64,000 nucleotides of DNA, taken from positions 86,686 through 150,685 of the forward strand of contig JBFWOB010000007.1 of NCBI GenBank assembly GCA_050250755.1. Direction: 5' to 3'. A program made the position numbers and the translations under genes. The DNA comes from Ga0077555 sp050250755. Lineage in GTDB: Bacteria; Pseudomonadota; Alphaproteobacteria; Rhizobiales; Hyphomicrobiaceae. The notes under the pieces were generated by a model. That model saw only the letters and a list, made by a program, of their open reading frames with translations. It was not told where the DNA came from and ran no database searches. Positions 1-8,084 of the stretch are shown here, one piece after another (within the stretch, counting starts at the first letter, position 1; each line of letters opens with the position of its first letter).

Positions 1-155
1 CCTACGATCGTTTCCGTCATGCGGTCGTCGTCGAGAACGGCACCGTTGTCGGTATTGTCAGTATCGGCGATCTCGTGAAGGCCAAGCTGCGCGACGCCGA
101 CCTGGAAAGCCGCATTTTGCGCGAGCGTGCGCTGAGCCGTCTTGCCGCAGAGTAG
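1..155 (+). CDS. CBS domain protein, 3' end only
   Basis: The frame that starts at base 3 reads YDRFRHAVVVENGTVVGIVS and then IGDLVKAKL, ending in a short charged helix and a TAG stop at 153-155. The segment ENGTVVGIVSIGDLVK is the typical last strand and helix of a CBS domain. CBS pairs bind adenosine ligands such as AMP, ATP or SAM and usually regulate a partner domain or enzyme. Only about 50 residues are inside the window, so the rest of the protein and its role cannot be seen. Confidence 0.75.
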   Translation, partial: YDRFRHAVVVENGTVVGIVSIGDLVKAKLRDADLESRILRERALSRLAAE

Positions 156-232
156 AAATCACGACGCACGTCTAATTTTGCGACGATTCGCCACCCCTTC
201 GGGCGCGAAGCACCACAAACGGACCAAGCTCC

Positions 233-538
233 ATGAAGCGACTTGCATCCAAGCTTTCAATTGGCACTGCGGCCCTTTTGATTTCGGCCGGTCTGGCCTT
301 CGCGCAGGCTCCGCAGGCGCCCGCGCCCGCGACGCCAAAAGCCCCGCCGGCGGCGGCGCCCAAGGCTCCCGCGGCGACGACGTCCAAGGGCGTGCCTAAG
401 AAGGCATCGACGCCCGAAGGCATCGAGTGCTCCAAGCAGGCCGACGAAAAGAAGCTGCATGGTAAGGAGCGCAAGTCGTTCCGCGCCAAGTGCATCCGCG
501 ATCTGAAGAAGGCTGCGGCACCGGCCAAGAAAAACTAA
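233..538 (+). CDS. PsiF-family small secreted protein
   Basis: A 101-residue protein with a clear Sec signal peptide at residues 1-25 (positive KR start, hydrophobic stretch, cleavage after AFA-Q). A low-complexity Ala/Pro/Lys linker follows at about 26-60. The C-terminal part, about 61-95, has the PsiF repeat pattern: ECSKQADEKKLHGKERKSF followed by a second Cys in AKCIRDLKK. PsiF was named in E. coli as phosphate-starvation inducible; the biochemical role is unknown. The product should be periplasmic. A terminator lies 60 bases downstream, so it is probably a single-gene transcript. Confidence 0.75.
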   Translation: MKRLASKLSIGTAALLISAGLAFAQAPQAPAPATPKAPPAAAPKAPAATTSKGVPKKASTPEGIECSKQADEKKLHGKERKSFRAKCIRDLKKAAAPAKKN

Positions 539-1027
539 GCCGACGGTCATCAGAAAGAGTCAGACCCGCGCAAAGCGGACCTCAGACTGCCAAGAAAGGC
601 CTCGCCTCGAGCGGGGCCTTTTTTGATTCGCTTGAATCATGATCTGTGTGCAGAACTCTCGACATCCTAGCTCGACACGGCCGACCTCTAGGGGGCGCGG
701 TCTCTTCGCAGCGGAGGGCGGCCACGACATCCGCATTGAGCCGGGCCACAAAGCGTCGCGAGTGTGTCTTATCTTAAAGACGAGTTGTTAACGGCCTGAT
801 GTGGTGCGCCTCCAGCCGACGCCTCCAAGTTGATGTGTCGGTTGACGCCTTGAAGGAACTGCGACAACGCTGACACCCAGGCCTTTGGTGCCGATCATCG
901 AACCTGGCTGACAGCATCCCGCGGACAATCCGGCGAGAGGCTATCGGGTGAGATGAGAGATTCGGATTGTGCCGCCGATGTCAGATTCCCTCTGAGATCG
1001 AGAGTCGGTGAAGGGGGCGAAAGGCTG
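539..1027. other. Intergenic region between the PsiF-like gene and the CHASE kinase
   Basis: Apart from the terminator at 597-624 I see no gene, RNA or repeat here. There is no EcfG-type promoter match in front of the kinase. An in-frame ATG at 953 would extend the kinase by 25 residues. I did not choose it because those residues look like translated non-coding DNA and the ATG at 1028 has a better purine-rich upstream sequence. Confidence 0.5.
597..624 (+). terminator. Rho-independent terminator after the PsiF-like gene
   Basis: Stem GGCCTCGC at 598-605 pairs with GCGGGGCC at 611-618 (one G-T wobble), the loop is about 5 bases, and a run of T follows at 619-624. It sits 59 bases after the stop of the preceding gene. 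Confidence 0.85.
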
Positions 1028-2797
1028 ATGCGCCTTTTGGAGGCAGGAGCGGGCGTCCATCGGTTGCGACCTTACCTGCCGACGATTGGGGTGTTCCTGC
1101 TGCTCGTAGGGCTAGCCATCATTTTCGCACGTATGGCGCGTGTGGAAGTGATGACGAGAGCCGCATCGACTTTCAAACTCGAAGTACGAAGCGCCAGCGA
1201 CGCGATGCTGGACGTCATGCGAACCTACGAGCAATCGCTCAGAGCGGGGAGCGGCTTGGTCGATGCCGCGACGCCGGTTACGAAACGAGACTGGTCCATT
1301 TTCGTACGGTCGTTAGCCCTGCCGCAGAATTTCCCCGGGGGCCAAGGCATCGGTTATGCGCGCCTGCTGCGCCCGCCCGAGATCGCAGACTTCGAGGCGG
1401 AGCAAAAACGCACCGTTGATCCGACATACAAGGTCCATCCTGTCGGCGCGCGGAGCGCTTATGGAGCGGTCGTTTATCTGGAACCTGACGATTGGCGAAA
1501 CAAGCGCGCGCTCGGCTTCGATATGTTCTCGGAGCCTGGCCGACGCGCCGCAATGGAGAGGGCACGCGACACTGGTGCACCAGCCTTGTCACAGCGCGTG
1601 ATACTTCTGCAGAACGCGCCCGGGGACGCCCAACCTGGCACGCTGCTTTATATGCCGTTCTATACCGGTGGCGGCATCCCGGCGACGCTCCAGGAACGTC
1701 GCGAGCGTATCGCGGGATGGGTCTACGGCGCCTTCCGCATGAACGACTTCTTCTCGCAGGCGCTGGCCCGTCAGGCGCCGGGTGTGCTGGAGCAGGTGCG
1801 GATCGAGATTTTCGACGGCGAGACGGCAACCCCGGAAGCGCTGCTCTACGACAGTCATGGCAGCGAGTCGCAAGGCGTCAATGACAGGCGCCGGGACCGA
1901 TCGCACGCTCGGTTCGTCGAGACGTTCAACATGAATGCTTCTGGCGCGAAATGGACCCTGCGCGCGACCTCGCGTCCGACGTTCGAGCGTCGCATCGATC
2001 TCAGCGGGCCTTGGCAGGTTCTCGGCGTCGGCGTTCTGTGCAGCCTGTTTCTCACGGGGCTTTCCGGTTTGCTCGACTATTCGCGGAACCGTTACGCTTC
2101 GGCCGAACGTCGTTTGATGGCGGAAATCGGAGAGCGCGAGAGAGCGGAGCAGGAGGCGCGGATTGCCAACCAGGAACTCATCCATCGGGTAAAGAATATC
2201 TTGGCGATCGTGACGGCAATAGCCTCTCAGACGGGCCGTTACGCTGCGACGATCGACGATTTCAACGCATCGTTCCGCAAGCGTCTTGCGGGCCTCGCAA
2301 GGGTGCAGGATCTGTTGCGGCCGAATGCGGCGCACACTCCCGATCTCGAGACCTTCGTGTGTGATCTGTTGGCGCCATTCATCGGCCAGAACGATGCCGC
2401 GCTCACGGTCGACGGGCCAGCCGTTAAAGTCGGACATAACGAGGCGACGCTGCTGAGCCTGGTGTTCAATGAACTGGCGACGAACGCAACGAAGTACGGA
2501 GCGTGGTCCGCCCCGGGCGGCAAGGTCGACATTTCCTGGCAATTTGCCGACGAGAAACCGGGGGACCAGATCGTTCTTGTTTGGCAGGAAAGCGGTGGTC
2601 CGCGTGTCGACGGGATCAGCGAGTCCGGGTTTGGCTCGAGCGTGATGCGCGTCGTGGTCGAGCGAGGACTACGCGGCAAGATCGAGACGGAGGTCAGAGG
2701 GGGAGGCATCCGCCAAACGATTTCCATGCCGCGGGTACCGCCCAAGACAGAAGTGACATCGACTGTCATTTCGTCCGATGGATCGCCGCCGCATTGA
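1028..2797 (+). CDS. CHASE-domain HWE/HisKA_2-type sensor histidine kinase
   Basis: A 589-residue membrane kinase. TM1 is at about 16-35, an extracytoplasmic CHASE-like sensor domain at about 50-300, and TM2 at about 331-350. A kinase domain follows with phospho-acceptor His386 in ELIHRVKNILAIV, the N-box NELATNATKYG and the W-x-E motif in VLVWQESGGP. The HRVKN and WxE signatures place it in the HWE/HisKA_2 group, which feeds general stress response or related response regulators in alphaproteobacteria. The N-box has Asn where HWE kinases usually have His (HELATNA). No response regulator is adjacent; the nepR-ecfG-phyR cluster is 3.4 kb downstream, so input into PhyR is an inference. The start may be 953. 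Confidence 0.8.
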   Translation: MRLLEAGAGVHRLRPYLPTIGVFLLLVGLAIIFARMARVEVMTRAASTFKLEVRSASDAMLDVMRTYEQSLRAGSGLVDAATPVTKRDWSIFVRSLALPQNFPGGQGIGYARLLRPPEIADFEAEQKRTVDPTYKVHPVGARSAYGAVVYLEPDDWRNKRALGFDMFSEPGRRAAMERARDTGAPALSQRVILLQNAPGDAQPGTLLYMPFYTGGGIPATLQERRERIAGWVYGAFRMNDFFSQALARQAPGVLEQVRIEIFDGETATPEALLYDSHGSESQGVNDRRRDRSHARFVETFNMNASGAKWTLRATSRPTFERRIDLSGPWQVLGVGVLCSLFLTGLSGLLDYSRNRYASAERRLMAEIGERERAEQEARIANQELIHRVKNILAIVTAIASQTGRYAATIDDFNASFRKRLAGLARVQDLLRPNAAHTPDLETFVCDLLAPFIGQNDAALTVDGPAVKVGHNEATLLSLVFNELATNATKYGAWSAPGGKVDISWQFADEKPGDQIVLVWQESGGPRVDGISESGFGSSVMRVVVERGLRGKIETEVRGGGIRQTISMPRVPPKTEVTSTVISSDGSPPH

Positions 2798-2869
2798 AGC
2801 GCTGCTGCCATGATCGGTGGGCCTCTGGCGGAGATGTTGTCATCGCCAAAGGTCGATCTCTTCGATGGT

Positions 2870-4729
2870 TCACGGCGAAGAACTGCTGACGCTGAGGCTT
2901 GGGGCGCAATCGACGACGTCGCGTTTGCCCGAGCTATCGGAGGATTGGACCTTGAGATTGCTGAGAAGCTCGACGACGGTCGAGTTGTGCTTGATATCAT
3001 AGGACGCTTCATTCGGCGACCGGTCACCAGCAGGCGGCCCCCCTTGTCCCTTCTCCACGTCGTTGATCGGGCTCAGCACGATGATTTGGGTATTGGGAAA
3101 GCTGCGTGCGGCGCGCGCTGCCATAAGCTGCAGTTGTCGTCTGGGAAGCCCCGCCACGCTGGCTATCACGACGGATGCCGGCTGGGTTTCGCCATCGGTC
3201 ATTCCGCCCAGCGAGAGAGCAGTCAATCCCGTGGCGCGTCCAATGGCGCGTGTGGTCTGACGCGTGTCGGCCTCGATCACGCGGGCGAGAAACTTCGTCG
3301 CCATGATATCCACGTTTCCTCGTGCCGGGACGACCACGACTGACGCGCTCTCTTCGTTGCGCTCGATCGGCAACGCCAGGGTGGGGTCCAACTCGGCTGC
3401 GTCGGCCAAAGTGCTGTCGAGCGCCTTGAATTGCTGTTCGGTCAGTCGACCTGCTTTCGCATCATGGGCGGCAAGCACCAACGCAGGCAGAACAAGGCGA
3501 TCGGTCGCCTGGGCTGGGCTCGTTTCCTCGATGGCGGTTTCGATTTGATCGGCAGCAGCGAGCGTGTCCGAGGATAGGAGGCGGTGATAGAGCTCTTCCT
3601 CGGGTTCGAGTGCCGGCTCGTCGCCCAGCAGGACGCTGACAAACGACAAGCCGGGCACGTAACGCCCGAGAACGACGAGTGCCATGGTCAATGGTGCTGC
3701 AAGGAGGAGCCCGACAGCGCCCCAGACCAGGGTCCAAAAACTCGCGGCTGCAATCATCGCGAACGGCGAAAGTCCGACGCGACGGCCGAGCACGAGCGGG
3801 TCGACGATGTTGCCCATGACGATTTCGGTCAAGACGAAGAACGCTGCCGTGAAAATGGCGAGCGACCAGCCTGGATCGACGCCAGCAGCCAGAATGACGG
3901 GCGGCACGGCAGCAATATAGGGTCCGATGAAGGGCACGAACCGCATCAACCCGGCGAGAACGCCCCACACGATCGCGCCCGGCAATCCTGCGATCCAGAG
4001 CACGAGACCGATCAGGAGCCCGTAGCCTGCACTCATGACAGCTTGCGCAAGGAAGAGACGAGAGAGCCGTTTGCCGGCTTCGCTCATTGCGCTGGTTGTT
4101 TCGCTGAGATTGTCGGTACCGAAGATCCGCACGATTCGGTCGCGCATATCCTGATGCTGCAACAACAGGAAAATGGTGAACAGCACGAGAAGCGCAAATT
4201 TGGCGATCGGTTCCGACAGGTCGGAAAGGTGATCGAGCGCCGACTTTCCCTCACCATTCTTAATTTGACTGACGACGACCGGGCCGCCGCTGGGGCTCGA
4301 TGGCTGAGCATCCGACCCAGGTTTCGACATTTCCTGGCTGACTGTTTCGGTCAATCTGTCGATCGTATCGACAGCCCGCTTCAATATTCCGTCTTCGCGG
4401 CCAATAGAAGATACGGCGCGAACTTTGGTGACGATGTTTTCGCGATAGTCGCCCATACGCGATGTCATCGAAAGTAATTCGACGCTGAGCAAAGTGCCGG
4501 CGGAGATAAGAAGAAAGAAGATAATTGCAACGACGCCGGCGACCGACACGCTACGCGGCAACCCCCAGGCCGCGAGGCGCCGGACCACGGGGGCCAGGAT
4601 GAAAGAAATAATGATCGCGCCGGCAAGGGGGATCAGGACAGTCTGCCCGACGATGAGCATCGCGATAACAAGCGCTGCGACGATCAAAGCTGCAGCAAGC
4701 TGGCGGATCGACTCGGACAGTAGCGGCAT
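2870..4729 (-). CDS. AI-2E family (PerM-like) transporter with a long C-terminal domain
   Basis: A 619-residue membrane protein. Residues 1-370 form the AI-2E/PerM transporter core, with several hydrophobic helices (for example LIVAALVIAMLIVGQTVLI and FALLVLFTIFLLLQH) and the conserved VWGVLAGLMRFVPFIGPYIA segment. Family members export autoinducers or exchange ions; the substrate here is unknown. About 250 soluble residues follow, whereas PerM proteins are usually near 350 residues long. The start ATG at 4729 was chosen for its GGAGGG Shine-Dalgarno; the frame is open to 4828. An EcfG-type promoter on the minus strand lies 40 bases upstream, so it is probably part of the stress regulon. It converges on the CHASE kinase gene. 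Confidence 0.85.
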   Translation of the reverse strand: MPLLSESIRQLAAALIVAALVIAMLIVGQTVLIPLAGAIIISFILAPVVRRLAAWGLPRSVSVAGVVAIIFFLLISAGTLLSVELLSMTSRMGDYRENIVTKVRAVSSIGREDGILKRAVDTIDRLTETVSQEMSKPGSDAQPSSPSGGPVVVSQIKNGEGKSALDHLSDLSEPIAKFALLVLFTIFLLLQHQDMRDRIVRIFGTDNLSETTSAMSEAGKRLSRLFLAQAVMSAGYGLLIGLVLWIAGLPGAIVWGVLAGLMRFVPFIGPYIAAVPPVILAAGVDPGWSLAIFTAAFFVLTEIVMGNIVDPLVLGRRVGLSPFAMIAAASFWTLVWGAVGLLLAAPLTMALVVLGRYVPGLSFVSVLLGDEPALEPEEELYHRLLSSDTLAAADQIETAIEETSPAQATDRLVLPALVLAAHDAKAGRLTEQQFKALDSTLADAAELDPTLALPIERNEESASVVVVPARGNVDIMATKFLARVIEADTRQTTRAIGRATGLTALSLGGMTDGETQPASVVIASVAGLPRRQLQLMAARAARSFPNTQIIVLSPINDVEKGQGGPPAGDRSPNEASYDIKHNSTVVELLSNLKVQSSDSSGKRDVVDCAPSLSVSSSSP

Positions 4730-4769
4730 CGGTGTTCCCTCCACGCCACGCGATGCGGGGCCCGATGAC

Positions 4770-4794
4770 AACGTTTCAAGGTAAATGCCGTTCC
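4770..4794 (-). promoter_or_regulatory. EcfG (general stress sigma) promoter for the AI-2E transporter
   Basis: On the minus strand GGAAC (4794-4790), 16 bases, then CGTT (4773-4770). This matches the alphaproteobacterial EcfG consensus GGAAC-N16/17-CGTT exactly. The transporter ATG is 40 bases downstream. Confidence 0.75.
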
Positions 4795-4821
4795 AACCGT
4801 CTGAATTTTTGGTCCGATGCG

Positions 4822-4847
4822 GGAACAATTGCGTGTTTTCCGCCGTT
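4822..4847 (+). promoter_or_regulatory. EcfG promoter for the UPF0391 gene
   Basis: GGAAC at 4822-4826, 17 bases, CGTT at 4844-4847, followed after 39 bases by the ATG at 4887. It is back to back with the minus-strand EcfG promoter, with 27 bases between the two -35 boxes. Confidence 0.75.
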
Positions 4848-4886
4848 CACCGCAACGCACCGATACTGGATGAAGGAGCAGGTGAA

Positions 4887-5060
4887 ATGGGTAATCTTCT
4901 TTACTACGCTATTGTGTTTCTCGTGGTCGCGCTGGTCGCTGCGTTTCTCGGTTTCGGCGGCGTCGCGGGAACGGCTATGGAAGGCGCACGCATTCTTTTC
5001 TGGGTCGCAATCGTTCTCTTCGTCATTTCGGTGATCGCTGGCTTTATCAGGCGAGCTTAG
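4887..5060 (+). CDS. UPF0391/DUF1328 small membrane protein
   Basis: A 57-residue protein, MGNLLYYAIVFLVVALVAAF then LGFGGVAGTAMEGARILFW, with two hydrophobic helices separated by a Gly-rich turn. This is the YtjA/UPF0391 family, common in alphaproteobacterial stress regulons; its function is not known. The start is fixed by an AAGGAG Shine-Dalgarno at about 4872. An exact EcfG promoter pattern lies upstream, which supports stress-induced expression. Confidence 0.85.
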   Translation: MGNLLYYAIVFLVVALVAAFLGFGGVAGTAMEGARILFWVAIVLFVISVIAGFIRRA

Positions 5061-5135
5061 ACGCCAACGACGTAAGGGGCGGCGAAAGGGCTCGCGCCGA
5101 GTTGACCAAGCCCCGTCGATGATTGCGAAGCGGAT

Positions 5136-5160
5136 GGAACCAACGGCGAACCAATAGGTT
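5136..5160 (+). promoter_or_regulatory. Probable EcfG promoter for the DUF883-like gene
   Basis: GGAAC at 5136-5140, 16 bases, then GGTT at 5157-5160, a one-base departure from CGTT. The ATG at 5206 is 45 bases downstream. Its place among four exact matches makes it credible. Confidence 0.55.
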
Positions 5161-5205
5161 TTGAAGACGCAGGGTTCGCAAATACAACAACAGGCGGAGA
5201 AGAGC

Positions 5206-5523
5206 ATGGCGACGACAAGAGAGAGCTACGCCAACCAGACCAGCGACGTCGAGCAGCGCGTACGAGCAGCCGGAGCGCAGATCGGCGACAAGGCATCAGA
5301 ACTGGCGGCAAAGGCAGGCGATCAGTTCGAGCAAGTCAAGCATTCGGCGGAAGAGACGGCACGCAACATGGCCGAGCAGGGCCGCGAGGCGGGCGAGCGT
5401 GTTCAGCAGGTCGCCGGCAACATGAAGACGGCAGTAGACAAATCCGTGCGGGAACAGCCCATGGCGACGCTTGCCGTCGCCGCCGCGCTTGGCTTCGTTC
5501 TCGGAGCGCTCTGGAAATCGTAA
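5206..5523 (+). CDS. DUF883/ElaB-YqjD-like membrane-anchored protein
   Basis: A 105-residue protein. A long amphipathic helical part (about 10-75), rich in Ala, Glu, Gln and Lys with heptad-like spacing, is followed by one hydrophobic C-terminal helix (MATLAVAAALGFVLGALWKS). This is the architecture of ElaB/YqjD/DUF883 proteins, some of which tether to the inner membrane and bind ribosomes in stationary phase. The ATG at 5206 has a GGAGAAG Shine-Dalgarno; an upstream TTG at 5161 is less likely. It probably forms an operon with the membrane protein 42 bases downstream. Confidence 0.75.
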   Translation: MATTRESYANQTSDVEQRVRAAGAQIGDKASELAAKAGDQFEQVKHSAEETARNMAEQGREAGERVQQVAGNMKTAVDKSVREQPMATLAVAAALGFVLGALWKS

Positions 5524-5565
5524 TAGCTGGGTTCGGGCCGTAACCGTTCGGGAAAGGGGAGTCTT

Positions 5566-6075
5566 ATGCTGCAATCGCTATTCAGGCGCGCAGAGGCGAC
5601 GGTCGACAACGCGATCGCCAGCGTGCTTGCGCGGGCGCTCGTAGCAATCCCTTTCCTGGTTGCGGCCGGGTTCGGCACGGCGGCGCTGGCGATTTACGTT
5701 TACGATAATCTGGGGTTGGCCACGGGCAATCTCGTCCTGGCAATCGTGTTCTGCGTCCTCGGATTGATCACGGCAGCCTTTGTTGCTGCCCGATCCCGTT
5801 CCCCGTCGGGCTCCGAGCAGCGGGCCGAAGATGGCGAGCCAGAGCGAAGCGACGGTCAGGCGGGGTCAAAGCCTCTCCTTGATTCGATCGACCAGGATGT
5901 GATGGCAGCAGTCGCTTCTGCCGCTGCACCACTTGCGATTCCGATCGTTTTGCGGACTGTGATGCGTAATCTCCCGCTGATTGCAGCCATCGCGGCGGCC
6001 GGCTTCATTCTTTCCCGAAACGGCGACGGTGAGGGCAAGCCTCACACTGACGCCCCTATGCAACCTGCTGAATAA
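5566..6075 (+). CDS. Membrane protein of unknown function in the stress locus
   Basis: A 169-residue protein with hydrophobic segments at about 25-47, 53-75 and 130-152 and an acidic or polar linker at about 78-105. Proteins of this kind sit next to DUF883 genes in Rhizobiales and are sometimes labelled holin-like or YqjE-like. I cannot assign a function. A GGGGAG Shine-Dalgarno precedes the ATG. It is likely co-transcribed with the DUF883-like gene and so may be under EcfG control. Confidence 0.65.
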   Translation: MLQSLFRRAEATVDNAIASVLARALVAIPFLVAAGFGTAALAIYVYDNLGLATGNLVLAIVFCVLGLITAAFVAARSRSPSGSEQRAEDGEPERSDGQAGSKPLLDSIDQDVMAAVASAAAPLAIPIVLRTVMRNLPLIAAIAAAGFILSRNGDGEGKPHTDAPMQPAE

Positions 6076-6115
6076 GTGTGCCAGAATGGGATGTGCTCGC
6101 TCACGATCAAGCGAC

Positions 6116-6140
6116 GGAACATCCCTGGGCAACACGCGTT
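6116..6140 (+). promoter_or_regulatory. EcfG promoter for nepR-ecfG (autoregulation)
   Basis: GGAAC at 6116-6120, 16 bases, CGTT at 6137-6140, an exact consensus match 55 bases before the nepR ATG. It implies that EcfG drives its own operon, as known for this circuit. Confidence 0.8.
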
Positions 6141-6195
6141 TGGTAGCGATGTGCCGCCCCTGAGAGGGGAGCAGAACTGGATTCGGGGATGGACC

Positions 6196-6462
6196 ATGAA
6201 TAACGAGGTGGGCGGTTTTGCAGCGGCCAACAGCGCGGGGCGGCGGGATCTCATGCATCAGAAGGACGATAAAGCCGTGGAATCAGAGGCGGCAAATAAA
6301 GCAACTCCAAACGAGGACGGTCACGTGCTGCTTCCGCGAGAAGCTCAAGGACGAATTGGTCAGCACCTTCGCAGGGTCTACGGGGAAATCCTGTCGGAGC
6401 CGTTGCCGGATAAGTTCGCCCAGTTGCTAGACAATCTTGCCAAGACGGAGCGATCTGAATGA
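6196..6462 (+). CDS. nepR: NepR anti-sigma factor
   Basis: An 88-residue protein whose C-terminal half carries the NepR core: IGQHLRRVYGEILSEPLPDK then FAQLLDNL. NepR holds EcfG inactive; phosphorylated PhyR captures NepR and frees the sigma factor. The N-terminal 45 residues are polar and probably disordered, as usual. The ATG at 6196 is preferred; an internal ATG at 6253 is also possible. The stop overlaps the ecfG start (ATGA at 6459-6462), which indicates translational coupling of anti-sigma and sigma factor. Confidence 0.9.
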   Translation: MNNEVGGFAAANSAGRRDLMHQKDDKAVESEAANKATPNEDGHVLLPREAQGRIGQHLRRVYGEILSEPLPDKFAQLLDNLAKTERSE

Positions 6463-7016
6463 CTGGCTCGTCCGACGCTACGAGCCTGCAGACGGAACTT
6501 GCTCAGCTTGTTCCCAATCTGCGGGCTTTTGCACGGTCGTTGTGCGGCAATGCAGATCAGGCCGATGATCTCGTGCAGGAAACCCTCGTCAAGGCGTGGC
6601 GTAGCCGCGCTTCCTTCGCCGAAGGATCAAACCTCAAGGCGTGGCTCTTCACGATCTTGCGCAACACGTTCCTGTCCGAGCGCCGCAAACGCAAATTCGA
6701 AGTCCACGACACGGATGGAAAGCTGGCGATGCAACTTAGCGTCAAAGGCGAGCAATCCGGCCACATGGATCTTATGGACTTCGCGAAGGCCTTTGCCACG
6801 CTTCCCGCGGAGCAGCGCGAGGCCCTTATTCTCGTAGGTGCAGAAGGCTTCGCCTACGAAGACGCAGCTTTGATGTGCGGTTGCGCCGTGGGAACCATCA
6901 AAAGCAGGGTTAACAGGGCCCGCGTGAAGCTTTCGGAGATGCTCGGAGTTAACGAGGTCGATGAGGCTGTTGTCGGCGAACCGATCGATCACGGCCCGCG
7001 CATGAACGCCGGCTAG
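6459..7016 (+). CDS. ecfG: EcfG-type ECF sigma factor of the general stress response
   Basis: A 185-residue ECF sigma factor. Region 2 covers about 10-80 (LRAFARSLCGNADQADDLVQ then ETLVKAWR) and region 4 about 110-170 (LPAEQREALILVGAEGFAYE then the helix-turn-helix DAALMCGCAVGTIKSRVNRA). This is the EcfG (ECF15) pattern. It directs RNA polymerase to GGAAC...CGTT promoters, five of which I find in this neighbourhood. It is coupled to nepR by a 4-base overlap, and phyR follows in the same direction with its own EcfG promoter. Confidence 0.93.
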   Translation: MTGSSDATSLQTELAQLVPNLRAFARSLCGNADQADDLVQETLVKAWRSRASFAEGSNLKAWLFTILRNTFLSERRKRKFEVHDTDGKLAMQLSVKGEQSGHMDLMDFAKAFATLPAEQREALILVGAEGFAYEDAALMCGCAVGTIKSRVNRARVKLSEMLGVNEVDEAVVGEPIDHGPRMNAG

Positions 7017-7119
7017 GGCCGGAACTGGCCCGGGGCGCGAGAGGCGCCATGAGGGCCCATAAACCGTCGCATGATCGACGGATGAGAAGGCATGGCCTAC
7101 AGTTTTTGCTCACAGAGAG

Positions 7120-7145
7120 GGAACCGGCGCCCTGGAACGAGCGTT
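7120..7145 (+). promoter_or_regulatory. EcfG promoter for phyR
   Basis: GGAAC at 7120-7124, 17 bases, CGTT at 7142-7145, followed after 41 bases by the phyR ATG. This spacing is typical and is one reason to place the phyR start at 7187 rather than 7049. Confidence 0.78.
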
Positions 7146-7186
7146 TTGGGTCCCAGCTATCAGCTGCACGTGGGGAGTTGCACTGC

Positions 7187-8005
7187 ATGAATACGTCGAT
7201 CGCGGACCTCGTGGCGCCGCAGCTTCCATCATTGCGTCTCTTTGCAAGAGCTTTGACGGGATCGCAGGAGCGTGGCGATTCCTACGTCGTCGCCATGCTC
7301 GAGTCACTCGTTGCCGATCATCGGCTGTTCCGCTCGGATCTCGCTCCGAAGCTATCGACATACCGGACGTTTCTCAAAATCTGGGACACGCTCCCGATGA
7401 ACCGCAAGGCTGAGGCGCCTGAAGCGAGTCCGGAATCCGTCGCAGACCGTCGGATCGAGACATTGACGCCCAGGCCGCGCCAAGCGTTCCTGTTGGCTGC
7501 GCTCGAGGACTTCTCGACCAAGGACATTGCCCAGATTCTCGACGCTAGCGAAAGCGAAGTACGGAAGCTCGTGGACGAGGCCGGACACGAGATTGCGGAG
7601 CAAATCTCGGCGCGCGTATTGATCATCGAGGACGAACCGCTGATCGGTCTGGACCTCGAGACGATCGTCACCGAGATCGGGCATGAGGTCGTGGGCATCG
7701 CGCCGACCCGCAGCGAGGCTGTCGCCACGGCAAAGCGAACGCATCCGGGTCTCGTGCTCGCCGACGTCCAACTCGCGGACGGCAGCTCGGGTATCGATGC
7801 CGTCAACGATATTCTGGCCGATATAAGCGTGCCAGTGATTTTCATCACCGCTTACCCCGAGCGTCTGCTCACGGGCGAGCGCGCCGAACCGACATTCCTG
7901 ATCACGAAACCGTTCCGCCCCGAAATGGTGAAGGCGGTTATGAGTCAGGCGCTGTTCTTCGATATTCGCGCAGGTCAGGACCCGTTGGGCGATGCCGCAG
8001 CTTAG
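7187..8005 (+). CDS. phyR: PhyR anti-anti-sigma response regulator
   Basis: A 272-residue regulator. The N-terminal sigma-like domain (about 1-135) mimics EcfG regions 2 and 4 and ends in the helix-turn-helix-like STKDIAQILDASESEVRKLV. The C-terminal receiver (about 143-265) has the acidic pocket IIEDEP, the phospho-acceptor Asp in LADVQLADGSSG, the Thr in FITAYPERLLTG and the Lys in ITKPF. Phosphorylated PhyR sequesters NepR. The ATG at 7187 has a GGGGAG Shine-Dalgarno and sits correctly after the EcfG promoter; the longer frame from 7049 would run through that promoter. Confidence 0.92.
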   Translation: MNTSIADLVAPQLPSLRLFARALTGSQERGDSYVVAMLESLVADHRLFRSDLAPKLSTYRTFLKIWDTLPMNRKAEAPEASPESVADRRIETLTPRPRQAFLLAALEDFSTKDIAQILDASESEVRKLVDEAGHEIAEQISARVLIIEDEPLIGLDLETIVTEIGHEVVGIAPTRSEAVATAKRTHPGLVLADVQLADGSSGIDAVNDILADISVPVIFITAYPERLLTGERAEPTFLITKPFRPEMVKAVMSQALFFDIRAGQDPLGDAAA

Positions 8006-8084
8006 AAGGCTGGCGTTGCAGGCAGGACTCGTCCGTTTACCCATTTACGATGGGTGACGCGCCACGGCTGAAACAAAACGGCCG

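Noticed and set aside
1589..2542. Minus-strand frame of 317 codons inside the CHASE kinase
   Set aside because: It is a shadow of the kinase gene in the opposite strand; the plus-strand frame has clear kinase motifs.
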